Source: Sarcomyxa edulis (taxonomy: Eukaryota; Basidiomycota; Agaricomycetes; Agaricales; Mycenaceae). From it: a DNA stretch of 64,000 bases. Position 1 is the stretch's first letter. Every line of letters starts with the position of its first letter. Made by a program: the position numbers and the translations under genes. The notes beneath the pieces are model-generated. The model made no database searches, had not been told where the DNA came from, and saw only the letters and a program-made list of their open reading frames with translations. The DNA lies in the NCBI GenBank assembly GCA_009761415.1, contig QUOL01000004.1, positions 2,418,001 to 2,482,000 on the forward strand, given 5' to 3'. This document shows positions 33,278 to 45,240 of this stretch, piece by piece.

Positions 33278-34913
33278 TGTGATGAGGACTGCGGCGCTAG
33301 GAGTAGATGTGCTAGACTCCTAACTATAGTTCGCCTCTAGGGGGTAAGGTGACGTTTTCTCGGAGGGGATTTTACGTAGCGAGAAATCCTAATGCCCAAT
33401 GACTTGTGTTTGGATAATGTGTCCGTAAAAACGGTGGTGAGGTGGGTATGAGATGATAAGGTGTAAGGTAAGCTTCGGACTTGTAGGTTCGTTCTCGGTA
33501 GACCGTTTAGAGGCTTCGGACAGCTATAGGCTCGTTCTTGGAAAACCTTCGAAGGCCTCGGACAGCTTTCGGAGAGCTGATCGATGTTTTGGACGGCTTA
33601 TAAAACGTCTTTGGAGAGCTATCGAGGGCTTCGGACAGCTCTTGAACTGATTTCGGAGAGCTTCGAGGGTTTCGGACAGCTCTGGACTGATTTCGGAGAG
33701 CTTCCTTTGTTCCGGGAGTGGTACTGCCGACTGAATCAAGTCCTTTTTCTCTTGTTTTGACCGACTCCTGTAATCGTTCCTTGTCTCGGTTTCAGAAGTA
33801 TGAGAAAGAGATAGAATTCCTATAGAGAGTGACTGGGTAGTTGGTCGATTCGGGTATGTTCCTCTGGTTCTCGTCCACACTGGTTCTATCTACCGTTCTC
33901 CATGTCCTATCCTACTTTATATATGAATTCCTTCCCTGTCCTTGCCTAATTCTTCACCCCGAGTGCCATCCCAAGGTCCCCGAGATCTCCAATGATGAAA
34001 CAGATCCGGTATTGGTTTTGATGTGTCTGAACCTCGCTCAGTGTGAAAGGTTAGGGCCTGAGGTGTTTTCTGAAAGCGTTGCAAGGTGAATTTGTGAAGG
34101 GATGAAACATGTCCGAGTGAGCAGGATGATGGGGAGCTTCCGATAGATTTTTCCAAGATGCGACGGCCAAAGTTGTCCGAGAAGAGTGAATTTGATGTGG
34201 GTTGCTAGGCGGAGACCTGTAGTGTCTTTGTTAGCGGGCGATACCTCGCTTACAAGTGCTGTATCATGTGATAAACACAGAGGGAAGAATATTCCGTAGC
34301 ACCACTTGGTCAGGGTGAACGGAAGCCTTAACGAGGCGTCCAGATGCATGGAAAGGTGTGAATTGAGATCGCAATGTAAAGGGAATATGTCCGATTTGAT
34401 AGGAAGAACAGCTCAGGGCAGCAAGCATCACGTTGGCGGTATGTCGACTGGTGGCAATGTTTTGTCGGTGAAGTATCTCTCGATGAGGTCTTCTAGAGGT
34501 GAAAGGGAACCTGCTGAAACGATTTGGGATCTGTCCGAAGGATCTAGGGGGCTGCGGAGAGGTGATCGAGTACATTGGGCCTTCGGTCAGGTGAAACGAC
34601 GATAGGGAATTGGGTTCTGGCGGTAGATTTCCTTCGGAGAAGTTGTTCGTGTGTGATTTCAAGTATTCCGAAACGTTCTGAGACGTGACCGAAGGCGGGT
34701 TAGCATTTCGTGAGTGGATGAAGAGGCTGCTTTCGGGGAGGAACCGTCAAGTAGTGGGTACTTGGTGTCTTTCAGTGTCCGGTCATTCGAAAAGTAAGTT
34801 GTTTGTGGTAATATCACCAGTATCTCTGTAGTTAGCTATGTCTGGGGAGTCGCATAAGAGTAGGTTGTTGTATAGTTGTCGATTCCTTGGCTGGGGATGC
34901 TGGCATCCTCACA
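33278..34913 (+). repeat. Right long terminal direct repeat (1636 bp)
   Basis: Direct copy of 23408-25042. It ends ...CCTCACA at 34913 and is followed directly by gcgctagaactcgagg, which belongs to the alpha-kinase gene of transposon copy A (equivalent to 51389 in copy B). The near-identity of the two LTRs implies recent insertion or recent gene conversion. Confidence 0.9.
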
Positions 34914-35570
34914 GCGCTAGAACTCGAGGTTGAGGGGGGAAGTATGGCTCGTGTATGACCAGGCAGAGCGACAGACGGTAGCACCAAGCTTGAGACACGA
35001 CTGTGATTTCCGCTTCCTGGAGCTATATAGTGATGAGGTCCAAAAGAACGACTAGGTAGTGGCGGCGGCGGCATTAGAGAGGCGTCGTGACGACCAACAG
35101 CCTGGATTGGATTTGAAGGTACTGTATCATGCAATCTGTCAATACAAAATATGAAGTATGAGCACATTTACCTACATCCACGTTGTGCGAGTATATTTTG
35201 GCGGTATATGGAATTTTTATCGATGATAGGCCGTTTGACTAGAGCCTGTGAGTCTGGGATATCGTTGTAGCGTGCTATAGTATGGCTTGTCTCAGTCTTA
35301 AGGAGAGCTTAGAAAAGGGAACGCACACTCACCGTTGTTGCGGTGGTCGGATTGTTGATCCAAGTCAGGCCGCCTTCGAGTTGTTTGTTTGCTGCGATAG
35401 TAGTGGTAGCATCTATCGCAAACGTCTCGTCCGTCCTCTCCTGGAACATTACTGTGCAAGTGGTGGAGTTTGGTACCAGGAGGATAAAACTTTTGCTCGC
35501 ACTGGTCTCGCCCGCAAATCACATCTTGGTCTGAGACAACTTTTGGAGTGAAATCAGCAGAGTACGACAT
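34914..35570 (-). pseudogene. Alpha-kinase 5' fragment (copy A)
   Basis: Carries the N-terminal Cys exon (MSYSADFTPKVVSDQDVICG) and following exons, identical to copy B apart from a Val for Ala change in SRVSSLVLPSV. It stops at 34914 where the LTR begins, so the kinase domain is absent. It cannot encode an active kinase. Confidence 0.88.
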
Positions 35571-35789
35571 GAGTGAGACTCGGGCCTCAGGATAACTTGC
35601 CAGGAGAGACACAGAATCTGATTCACGAAAGAATATTTGTAGTCGGCGTATCGGCAGCCTAGTAGAAAAAAAAACTTAGTTCTAGATGACGAGGCAAGGT
35701 CGAACAGATTTATGTAACGGTCACCTTGGTATCCCACTTGTACAAGCAACGTTACTACTAGATGTAGACAAAAAATGAAACAAGTGTTT

Positions 35790-37610
35790 CTAATCTGAAA
35801 AATCGGCATACTCCCTCAGATCCATATCGTCCGGCTCTAGCTCCCCTTCGCTACCTTGGTCCAGAGGTGGTGGATTTTCTAGACCACCCATATAGATGTA
35901 ACCGTGATTGCCTAGTACATTATCACCATTCCGAAGCTCGCGTAAGCCGTCGAGCAGAAGAACATCCTCGTCCTCAATATCTGGGGCTGCGATGGCAGAA
36001 ACGAGATCGGGATCACGAGGAAGAGCATGGAAAGCGTCCAAGAGGCTGGAGTATATGTGCCAGAAATTCTTCGATGAGATCACAGGAGACCCGAGATTGG
36101 AATACAGCATATGTGCCTGCACTTCAAAGGCAACTGGAACGAGGCGGAAGACGGGGTCAGTTGTTGGAGCCCACTTCTGTTCCATTTCGTCGAATAACTC
36201 GGAAGGCACAATGACCTGCGCGTGGATAAGCATGTCAATCATATTCACTGAGACGGTAGCAAAACTTCTAACCTTGAAGTCTTTTGAATTGTATAGGTGG
36301 GGTTTCGCGTAGATGAGATCAGGGATACCAGATGGAAGAATCTTGTTTTTATCCGCGCGGCGAGGGCTGGAATTGAAGCGCTGCATCCAGGCATCAAGTT
36401 CGGCTTGTAGCCATGGGATTGCAAGATACCGGAAAACAAGTCTAGTAGAACGAGGAGATAATAAGCCTGGGCCATGATACGAGAACATAGACTGCGTACT
36501 TTTCTAGTGGGTTGTCATAATCGTATAGACCACGATTGACACCGTCATCCAGAATGTTTTCGAACCCCGGAGTGAATTGCCAACGCAGCTGGGACCATGC
36601 AGCTTCCGGTTTGACGTTGTTTTTTGACCGACACCACCGATGTTGACGTGTACCAGACAGCGACGGGTCCAGACGATGACGAATTTCGGTGTGCATATTG
36701 GCTAAAACATTGTTTTCCGAGCCCGGGTCACTTTGCGAGACAAGTGGGACACCTGTGGAAATGCAATTGAGTACCGACATCAAAATAAACGAATAAAACA
36801 ATCTTACCGCCAGCCTTACGACCAGCCTCAGCGTAATAGCTCGCGATGAGTCGCGGATTCCTGTTTGTCCACCAGATCTTTAACCATGCGATTCGTCCGC
36901 AGAACGGGTCAAGACCCAGATGCAGACGAAGTCCAAATCTTTTCCACTTGTCATGCTGGTCGACAGTCAGAATGTCCATGACTCCCGCAGCCCAAAACCT
37001 CTTCCTCTTAAAGCGCCGTCCTTTGCGATATTTGACGGCCTCGGGTTCGGTCAATTTGAGATATTCCGCGACTATTTTCCTGTCGATGTACACATTTAGA
37101 GACAATGATTTTTCGAGTTGGGAGGGAAAGAAATACTACATACTCTGGGACTTTCATCGAGTAATCTTGACGAAGAGTTGTGACCATTTGCCGGGCGCCC
37201 ATGGAGGGAAAACGATCACGTATCTCTGCGATGAAAGGTGCAATGGAATAGAAGGTCTGCTTCTGTTGTCTCGTGCCTTTCAGACCCCATTGAGTTCGAA
37301 GGCGCTTTAACGAACTGACACTGTAAATTGGCAGCAATTGGTCAACCACCTCTACTCAGGCCAGCACCTCAGATGCGATAGCGAGAACTCGCCTGAGGCC
37401 ATACTTCGATTGATCTGATCGAAATGATCCTTGGTATGTTGCACTATTTCAGGATCTGTCAGACCGAGTCTCCAGTAGTAAAAAATCGTGTCCTTGATGT
37501 CGTCGTCTGGAGCTGATCAAGGTTGACTCCCGTGAGTTGTGCTGACTGCTCGTTCAGAAAGAAAGTCAAGATCACGCACGACGAGGCTTATGTTGGTTTC
37601 CACGGGCCAT
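35790..37610 (-). CDS. Integrase-core transposase (copy A)
   Basis: Same gene as 48693-50513 on the other strand, with the same exon layout. It differs from copy B by a visible Arg to Trp change (SQLRWQFTPG) caused by C to T at a CpG (36582). All frames are open, so it could still be expressed although its element has lost one end. Domain details are given under copy B. Confidence 0.85.
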
Positions 37611-37857
37611 ACTGGATACAGATGACCCGCAGAGGAGGATAGATTCAGTGGTAGATAATGCCTTTCCTTACGAACTGTGGAGAGGAATAGTTGAAAACGT
37701 GTATTGTGGGTGGGACTTTCAGGGTGTCTCACTTGAAGAACTCGACTTAGAGAATCAGAAAGTATAATTGATAGAGTTTTCGGGGTCTCTGTTGTTTTGC
37801 CGCGTCGGCATCCTCAAAACGATCGAAAAACCAAGCTGGTCTTTCCCTGTTGCCATA

Positions 37858-40429
37858 CAGCCGATCTTCGAGTTACGAGCCTCACTTACTGACCTGTATC
37901 TCTTTTGTAGATGTTACTGTCAACTATGAATCAGGGACCACTCCCACATTGACCGCATCCCCGTATCTAAAGTCGAAACTAGAAATTTGCTACCGCACCA
38001 TGCCATACACGCACGAAGATGGTCGTCTGCGGCCGGATCTGCGACTTGGGAACAGCGATGCAGCTGTACGAAAGGTCGCATCCGTTGTGGCCTGGTTTGA
38101 AGGCATGGCGGGGCTGGCCAGGACGTAAGAAACGCGGCTCGACAATCTTGCAATTGTTGGTACACCTATCTGCATCCTATCGTTCCTACTGCCAGTTCTT
38201 CACTTCACGATGGTATCAAGTTTTGGAAGGCCTCCCTCGAGCTCATCGACCCCTCTACTACCATTGAAAACGAAACCACGAGTCCTACGGCTCTCTTCTG
38301 CACGATCTATTCCCCCAACGTCCCGTATGTATCCGAAACTACCCTCAAGCCTCGTGTCCTCGTCGAATAAACATGTCTTGTGGGTCGCTCAGAAAATGCA
38401 AACCTTGGATCAAGCCCCTGTATTATGCCCCGACATGTGACCACCGAGACATCTCAACAACAATGACCTTCGAGTAGTAGCCGATCAAAGAAATGTGCGA
38501 AAGGTCTCTCAAATTTGCCGGTACCACGTCTGTCTCGTGTTCGATGGCAAGAACCGCAAGGCAGATATAGACAACATGCCAATGCGCTGGATCGAGCTCA
38601 AGCTCTGACAGTGTATCGTAATTTTGTTTTGGCTATTGTTCTGAGGGTCGTACTTCTAAGTACAAGAGAAAGAGATCTGATGTATAGCTTGATTTATGGG
38701 TTTCCCCTATCACAAGCATGTACGTAGCGTCGTGAATGCAAGACGCACTCATGCATGTCCGCCAATCCCTGCGCTCTCGTCGCCTAGACACGGGTGCTTT
38801 TTCTTTCAGTCCGAACAGAACTGTGCAAAGCTGAGAATAGATCCAGTCATTTATCTGTTTCGAGCCGTTGGTTCCTAGTTGGAGGTATTGAAGACATCTG
38901 GAAGGCACGAGGGTTGTTGCTCGGATATGTTTTGATGATTACTGCGTGCTTGATTGGATGTTATGGTCGGCGTGGAAAAACGCATGAGCTGGAGAGAAGA
39001 ACCACAAAAAGCACCGAACACCGATTTGCTTCCGAGATAAGTACTCGAGTCCCAGAATCCCAAGTCGAGACTGGAGAGAAATGGATATATGACGGTAGTC
39101 GGTGAAAAGGCCGAGCAGCGATGTTCAAGTTCCGCTGGTCGAACATAGGGTGACTCCGTCGTCCTGTGAAATTCCAAAGAAAACTCGCACGTACTTTCCG
39201 TGCATTGATAAGATTCAGCATATGCATCAACGCCAGCTCGGGGAGAAGGCAGGCAATAATGCGAATTTAAAAAAAAAGCAAGGCACGCGTGGGTATGGGC
39301 GCTTCGTAAATGATGATTGGAACTACACGAGGTCGAGGAGAGTGGTTCTTCAGCGATTGAGATTCCCGAGAGTGCTCTGATATCATTAATGCGTTTTTGT
39401 TCCATTTTTATTTGAAAACAAAGGAAGGACTGACTGACCGCATCTGTCTTGTTGCATGTCCGTGTTGAACACGAGGAAGCATAGCCTTCGACCACAATAA
39501 AGATGAACATGGTCACAAAATCCTTGCACATTTTCTCCCTTCTCCCTTCGCAGTCGACCATGACATCTCCACAAATTGTCGAAGATCTTCCCAAAAAATG
39601 CACCAGAAAGACGCCGAAACAGCTTTCCCTAACACCTAGGGCAATCCAGAAGAGAGGATATAGAGGCAACCTCCGGGGACACCTGGTGGAGACGAGGAAT
39701 ATACTGATAGATCAAGACAGAAGAAGGCTCTTCAAGCCACGAAGGGACTGGAAAGACTCGTTAGAGGGATTAGCGGTAGAAGGTGAGCTTCATCATCTGC
39801 CTCGGAGTTGTGGCGTGATGACAAAGGTCGAAACGCGCAGGCAATGGCCGCATGAGGGTGTTGGGAGATCAAGCCATCGAGCAGAAAGGGCCGAGGACGG
39901 AGTTGGTTTCGGTGCTCAGAGCACTGAAGCTCGAGGTCACGGATGCGGATGATTCTGTAGTCGTCATGCAGGCAGGTGAGGCGGATGATTTTTTTTTGAG
40001 GCACTGATTGATACGTACCGTTTATGAAGCAACAATGTTCTTGAAGTCGTTGGTAGCACCCAGGACATCAGGATCGACCCCCAACGTCGAAGAAACAGGT
40101 CAGATGGCGCGTGAGTACCTTGAGATTCGAATCCTGCATCCGGAAAAGGCTACTGATCTCATCGACCAGTAGAAAAGAGCGTCGACAATGACGACGGACG
40201 AGGGCATGGCGAGGAACGCGACCGTCATGGCCTCGTAGGGACGACCCAGACCCCAAGTAAGTTTCGATAAGTCCTGTCCAAGAACCGTAGATTAACACCG
40301 CTTTCGATATAGATCCGAGCTACATGCAGGGCTTGGGGAACACTACCACTCCCCTTCCATGGGGCCCCCCGCGTAAGTTGTCCATGACGAAATAGACAGA
40401 CAACAATTGCTGACCTATATAAACCCGCA
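37858..40429. other. Region with little recognisable coding
   Basis: About 2.6 kb. An open stretch at 38161-38370 (+) ending FCTIYSPNVPYVSETTLKPR could be the last exon of a gene broken by the transposon, but I cannot name it. Long mirrored frames at 38875-39669 (-) and 39102-39380 or 39503-39952 (+) have no motif. No RNA gene was recognised. Confidence 0.35.
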
Positions 40430-41199
40430 GAGACAGGCCCTATTCGCAGTGTGGGACGGACGAAGGTGGGGCAATGTTCCCAGAACGGCGACGGCAACCT
40501 ATCGACTCGATATTCACCGTATGGAGTTGTGGAGAGGCGCTCTCGGAAGAATGGTGTGGAGCATGGTACGTGATCCTTCCTTATCAAAGTACAGGTCAAT
40601 AATCTTCAAGTTTTACAGGATCAGGACTGCAATCCAACGATTCGCAGTCCTACGGATATGGCGTCGTAGACTCGCACTCGAGCTATGTCGCACCACACTA
40701 CCATACTAGTGAGGTGGTAGTACCATATCCATCCTCTATGTCGTCATCGTCGGCGACCTCCTCTTATCACGCACCCCATTACACCAGCGGGGCAACGGAG
40801 CCTCACCTGTCCTATGGTCTTTTGTCGCCGTCGTCGTCTTCAACCTCGTCGTATACGGAGCCACATCATTCGACATACTATCAGACAGGATCAACCCCGG
40901 TTTTCTCTTCAATAGAGAGAGCGGGGGTTTCTTCGCAAATGGGAGTTGACACCTATAGTCAACAGTACCCGGGCTATGCCCAAAAACAAACCACAGTGTA
41001 CCAAGGGAGCCATCCCTACTCGATGAATCGAGTGAACTGGGACCCGAGGATTACTAGCGGTCTGCCTTATGGGCAACATCCTAGTACTATCCGAGGGGAA
41101 GAGAATGCAGGCCGAATCGGAGAGAGGACGAACCTGGACATTCTCGGTACAGTAACTTATGAGAACGGCATATTTTATGTTGACGAGCCTTCTGTTTGA
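40430..41199 (+). CDS. Hypothetical Ser/Tyr-rich protein, 5' end uncertain
   Basis: The last exon (about 40620-41199) encodes a Ser/Tyr/His/Pro-rich chain (DSHSSYVAPHYHTSEVVVPY, SSSSTSSYTEPHHSTYYQTG), ending GTVTYENGIFYVDEPSV. A frame-keeping intron (gtacgtgatcc...gttttacag) joins it to an upstream exon with RSVGRTKVGQCSQNGDGNLS. The true start was not found. No family recognised; the composition suggests a disordered protein. Confidence 0.4.
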
Positions 41200-43859
41200 T
41201 ACTTGTGTTATTTCTTTCGATTTGCTCAACAGTGTAAAATAGGTCTTACATGTCTCGGATATGATGTTTGTACTCCTTGGAATCACATATATATTTGACG
41301 ACTGGAGTCATCGTTATCGAAGTAGAGATCATACATTGGTTCTATCACATATCAACAGACTATTAGTGCGCAGGAATACGCCTGTGCCGAACGACGAACC
41401 TAAAACCGGGGTGTTTAGTAGTAGTTCGAGCATACACTGCATACCGAGACACGTACTTAATCTGTGAGTGGTGACGATGAAACTCGCAAGGGATTCTGGC
41501 AGGAAGCGAGAAGGGAGTAAATGTGGACCAAGATCGAGAGAGACAGTAGTCCATCATGTTCAGAGAGTAGTTCGTCGTGTCGAGGATCCCGAGTAGGAAG
41601 ATCGTCCAGAGATCCGGCCATCGATGAGAGTCTCGAATGTAGAGACTCTGATACGCACGACATTAGCGATTGACGTATGACTAGAAGACATGGCCTATAA
41701 CATCTAGTAGACGAGATCGATAAATGTGGACTAGACAATGTATCGTCAGAGGGTGTACTTGCAACACAAGACATACTGGATCTCTGGGATAGCTAAGATC
41801 GAGTCATCATGGTTCGTCCTTGTAGCTACGGGGAGTGTTTTCGAGATAAGTGCAGATAAATGGGAACCATATTCCAATACAAGGCTGCGAAAGAATATGT
41901 CAACACGCTGTCAGGCACGAAGGAAGAAGATTGTCAGTTATAAATGACCAGCGGTCTCGACGACTCTACTTTCAAGTCTACTCGGTAGATATAGCCTATA
42001 GCTAGCGGTAACGATGCCTTACGAGTAGGTCCCCCAATCTTACGACGATGGCACGAAGGTAGGCATCGCGACTCGAGGGCAGGGAAGAGCAAAATACATC
42101 GGACGGGTAATGGCTCACCTTGATTACACGGCTTTATCCTAAAAATATGAATGTGTTTCCCGACATACCTGACACCCCGCTTGTACGATGGGCATGTTGA
42201 GAACACAGGGTCAGCAAGTCAGACGCACCATAGCGCATCCTACTAAAAAAACCCTCTAGAAAGAGATCGTGCAATCAAGTCTAGTTACCACGAGCACTGA
42301 ATCCACGCTTGTCAAGTTGCAACGAGCTGTTCAATCTTCTGAACTTGAGATGAATGAGAAGAGAGGTGAGTGAGCCCGAGAAATCGAGCAACGTTTAGCG
42401 TGAAAAAGTCGTAGCACTGCCACCCGCCCTTGAACTTTGTCTTGACGTCGACAGGCTCAGATCATATATGATTCTACTTCAAGCTGGTATGTCGCAGCCC
42501 GTACATCTAACCTGAAATTCAGCTTCAAAGCCTCGATGACTGCTGAAAACATCCAGTGATTGCGGAGTTACAACCGTAGGAGGCCAGTGAAATTGACAAT
42601 CATACTCGACCTGCGTTGCTTTTACATCACACCAGAGACTCGAAATTGGACCAAAATCGATTGTGCCCCTTCACGGATCGAATTATCCCACCGACTGATC
42701 ACGAATCCATCGAGAATCTCCAGCTGATCGCGAAAGAAGAAACGAATACCAAGGATGCGGACCGTATTCTTGGTAATGCACAGTTCATGGCCATTATCGA
42801 AAGGTTTCACTGTCTTGCGATCTGAAAGTTCGAAAAATCTCGTCAAACGTGCTAGCAGAATAGTCTTATCGCCCATCCGACGCATCCTCCAGCAATAATC
42901 AGGGAATTTTTCCATCGTTCGACCTCGATTCCTACCAGGGCGATTCCGGATGGCCGAACTGACCTCAGCGCTCTCCGCTTTACTTTCATAGATCTGCTCC
43001 ACCTAGACGCAGAAAATTGCGCACCGATACCCCAACACCCCGGAGACGCGCAGATATTAGATCTCACGACTTTTTTGATTGCTGGTATTCGCCTCCATTG
43101 TCAAAGACATGGATGAACAGAGTGCAGGCACCTCTTACGACATCTTCATACCAACGCCCTGAAAAACTGTTCGATGTAGATGCTATTATCAGGCGAACGG
43201 AGTGCTACAGTCATGTCTTCGCTCACAGCAGTATGTCCCAACCACGCAAAACTTTTGAACAAATATCGAAGGAGATTTGAATCTTACTCTGGAAGGAGTC
43301 AACCGATAAGCAAGACAGACTTCTGGAATGCAGTAAATGGCGTTTTGTCTCGTCACATTCAAATACCCGGTGTGGTCCGTTTGTGGACAATGTTTGCACC
43401 GATTATCTTGCGTATTCCTTCTGTCTGTCTTTCCTTTTGAAAGTCATCTGCTGGTGTGTCGACGCAGCTTGAATCTCGGATCTGCGATTTTATACAATGA
43501 TTATCCGAAGTTCATGGCAAGTCTTAACGGCAAAATTGAAGTAGTGCTTGTGAGTTCATTCTTCCCTCCCATAACATTCCGCTAGGCAATCTCATTCTCT
43601 GTTTATAGGTAGATCTGACCTTGTGCGTATCAAGGATCACAAAGCATCTCCGGTAAATATCCCTGTCGAGTCTTGCCGGCCCGTCGATTCCTGTATTTTC
43701 TCCTCCCAATAGACTACTGTTCAGGTGAACAGAACAGAATTCCTCGGTTGTTCAACTATTTTTCCGTTGAATGACGATTGTCTCACTTCTATTGGGTCTC
43801 TCAAAGATATAAAATCCATCGAGTTGACTCTCCACGAGATATTTTCTGCAGCAAGAACA
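41200..43859. other. Gene-poor region upstream of the AA9 gene
   Basis: About 2.7 kb with short frames on both strands (for example 42622-43002 minus, 43017-43440 plus), none with a motif. The right end holds the AA9 promoter with gatataaaatcc at 43804-43815. Confidence 0.4.
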
Positions 43860-45087
43860 ATGTTTAAACTTTCTTTTACCCTCGCTGCTGTCTTATTTAG
43901 TGGCTTCTCCCGAGTCCGCGGACATGGCTATGTCCAAGAAATCGTCTCTGGATCCACCGTGTACACCGGATACCTCCCTTACTCAGATCCTTATTACAGC
44001 CCTCCTCCCGAACGAATCGTTCGTCCTATTCCAGGCAATGGTACGCCATATATGATCGTATGCATTACATCTCAATCGACGTTCTGTCTTACCTTCTCGC
44101 ATAGGCCCCGTGACAGACCTATCTTTGATTGAGTGAGGTTCATATTCATGATTCTACGACTGAGACTAACCAAAGCATACTTCTGCAGCGTGCAATGCAA
44201 CGGATATTCTGATGGCGGGGTCATCGGTAGCTCCCCTGCCCCGCTTTACGCCACCAACGTTCCTGCCGGTTCCCAATTGGCATTGAACTGGACTACTTGG
44301 CCCGCCTCACATGTAGTGAGTAATTGATTTGGCCCCCTTTCACGAATAATTCTCAAGTCTACGGTCCAGGGACCTATGATCACATACATGGCACGCGCCC
44401 CCTCGGACATCACACAGTGGGTCCCTGGTACATCGTAAGCTTCCATACGGACATTTGTGTACCCTCCATTCAGAAGCCTTCTAGGGCAGTATGGTTCAAA
44501 GTCGCCGAAGAAGGGAAGACGGCTGACGGCCTTTGGGCTGCTACGGACCTTCTTACGGCCACCGATAGTATCTATACGTTCACTATTCCAAAGAATCTCG
44601 AACCCGGGCAATACATTGTCAGACATGAAATGTAGGTCGTGGAATACTGTCACCTGGTTCCATATCTAACAAGGACCGTCATTTCTCACGGACAGAATTG
44701 CACTGCACAGTGGTACGTATCCACTACAGATGAAATAAATGTCGGGTGCCTGAAAAGTTGCGGCGTCTATCGCATATACAGCTTTTGCTTACCCTGGCGC
44801 GCAAGTTTATCCTTCTTGCATTCAAGTCGAAGTGACCGGTTCCGGGACTGCATTCCCTACTTCCTTCGTTTCGTTCCCCGGGGCGTACACTGCTGCAACG
44901 CCTGGAATAGTATTCGACGTATACACGGGTAAGGATTCTCTCTCCGAGATCATACATTCAGCCGACTCATGACACATTTAGACCCGAGCTTGTCCTATCC
45001 TATTCCAGGTCCTCCCGTGTAAGCCTTCCTAGTCACTTGCATCCAGATAACTACTCATGCATTGTTTACAGCTGGACCGGTCAATAA
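43860..45087 (+). CDS. AA9 lytic polysaccharide monooxygenase
   Basis: Secreted copper enzyme that oxidatively cleaves cellulose or related glucans. The signal peptide MFKLSFTLAAVLFSGFSRVRG is followed by mature His1 in HGYVQEIVSGSTVYTGYLPY, giving the first half of the histidine brace. After splicing it reads NGPVTDLSLIDVQCNGYSDG, then APLYATNVPAGSQLALNWTT, MITYMARAPSDITQWVPGTS and AVWFKVAEEGKTADGLWAAT. The second active-site region is GQYIVRHEIIALHSAFAYPG, followed by AQVYPSCIQVEVTGSG with the axial Tyr. About 240 aa, no CBM1. Seven introns of about 50-65 nt; the gtaagc...ttctag join after VPGT and the gtaggt join after RHE are needed for the motifs. A TATA-like box lies about 50 bp upstream. 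Marks a plant-biomass degrader. Confidence 0.93.
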
Positions 45088-45240
45088 ATAGCGTTCCTCA
45101 GAACTGTATAGGCTAGTTTTCCGACTGAATATGATTGAACTGGCATGGATCAAGGAGATTGCTAGGCGCTTATATTGAGAAGAAAGAAAAAATATTGGTA
45201 CAAATAGTCAAACCGACGGAATTGAACGTCCTTTCCCCGA

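Larger units (their letters stand above)
23408..34913 (+). mobile_element. LTR-flanked 11.5-kb element without pol genes
   Basis: Two nearly identical direct repeats (23408-25042 and 33278-34913) flank 8.2 kb of unique DNA. The internal part carries six + strand genes: five related to each other and one Zn2Cys6 protein. I found no YxDD reverse transcriptase, RNase H, integrase or protease motif. No tRNA primer-site complement (TGG...) follows the left repeat, and no purine tract abuts the right repeat. Flanks differ (ggcgg on the left, gcgct on the right), so there is no target-site duplication. It may be a large non-autonomous retroelement, a recombinant between two insertions, or an unrelated segmental structure. 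Confidence 0.7.
34914..37857 (-). mobile_element. Transposon copy A, truncated by the LTR element
   Basis: Inverted, almost identical copy of 48446-51389; positions in the two copies sum to 86303. It keeps one terminus (ccata at 37857, reading TATGGCAACAGG inward), a full integrase-core gene and the first exons of an alpha-kinase. Everything beyond position 51389 of copy B is missing here and is replaced by the right LTR. Confidence 0.92.

Noticed and set aside
23408..34913. Ordinary Gypsy or Copia retrotransposon
   Set aside because: No reverse transcriptase, RNase H, integrase or protease motif in any frame of the internal region, and no adjacent primer-binding site or polypurine tract.
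38875..39669. A 264-codon minus-strand gene
   Set aside because: No motif, no intron pattern as in neighbours, and overlapping plus frames of similar length; probably chance.
40126..40140. tRNA gene suggested by gattcgaatcc
   Set aside because: The T-loop-like word lacks an A box at the right distance and the flanks do not fold into an acceptor stem. The same holds for gattcgaatccc at 5233.
44246..44653. A 135-codon minus-strand gene inside the AA9 locus
   Set aside because: Antisense shadow of AA9 exons, which join in frame to give complete active-site motifs.
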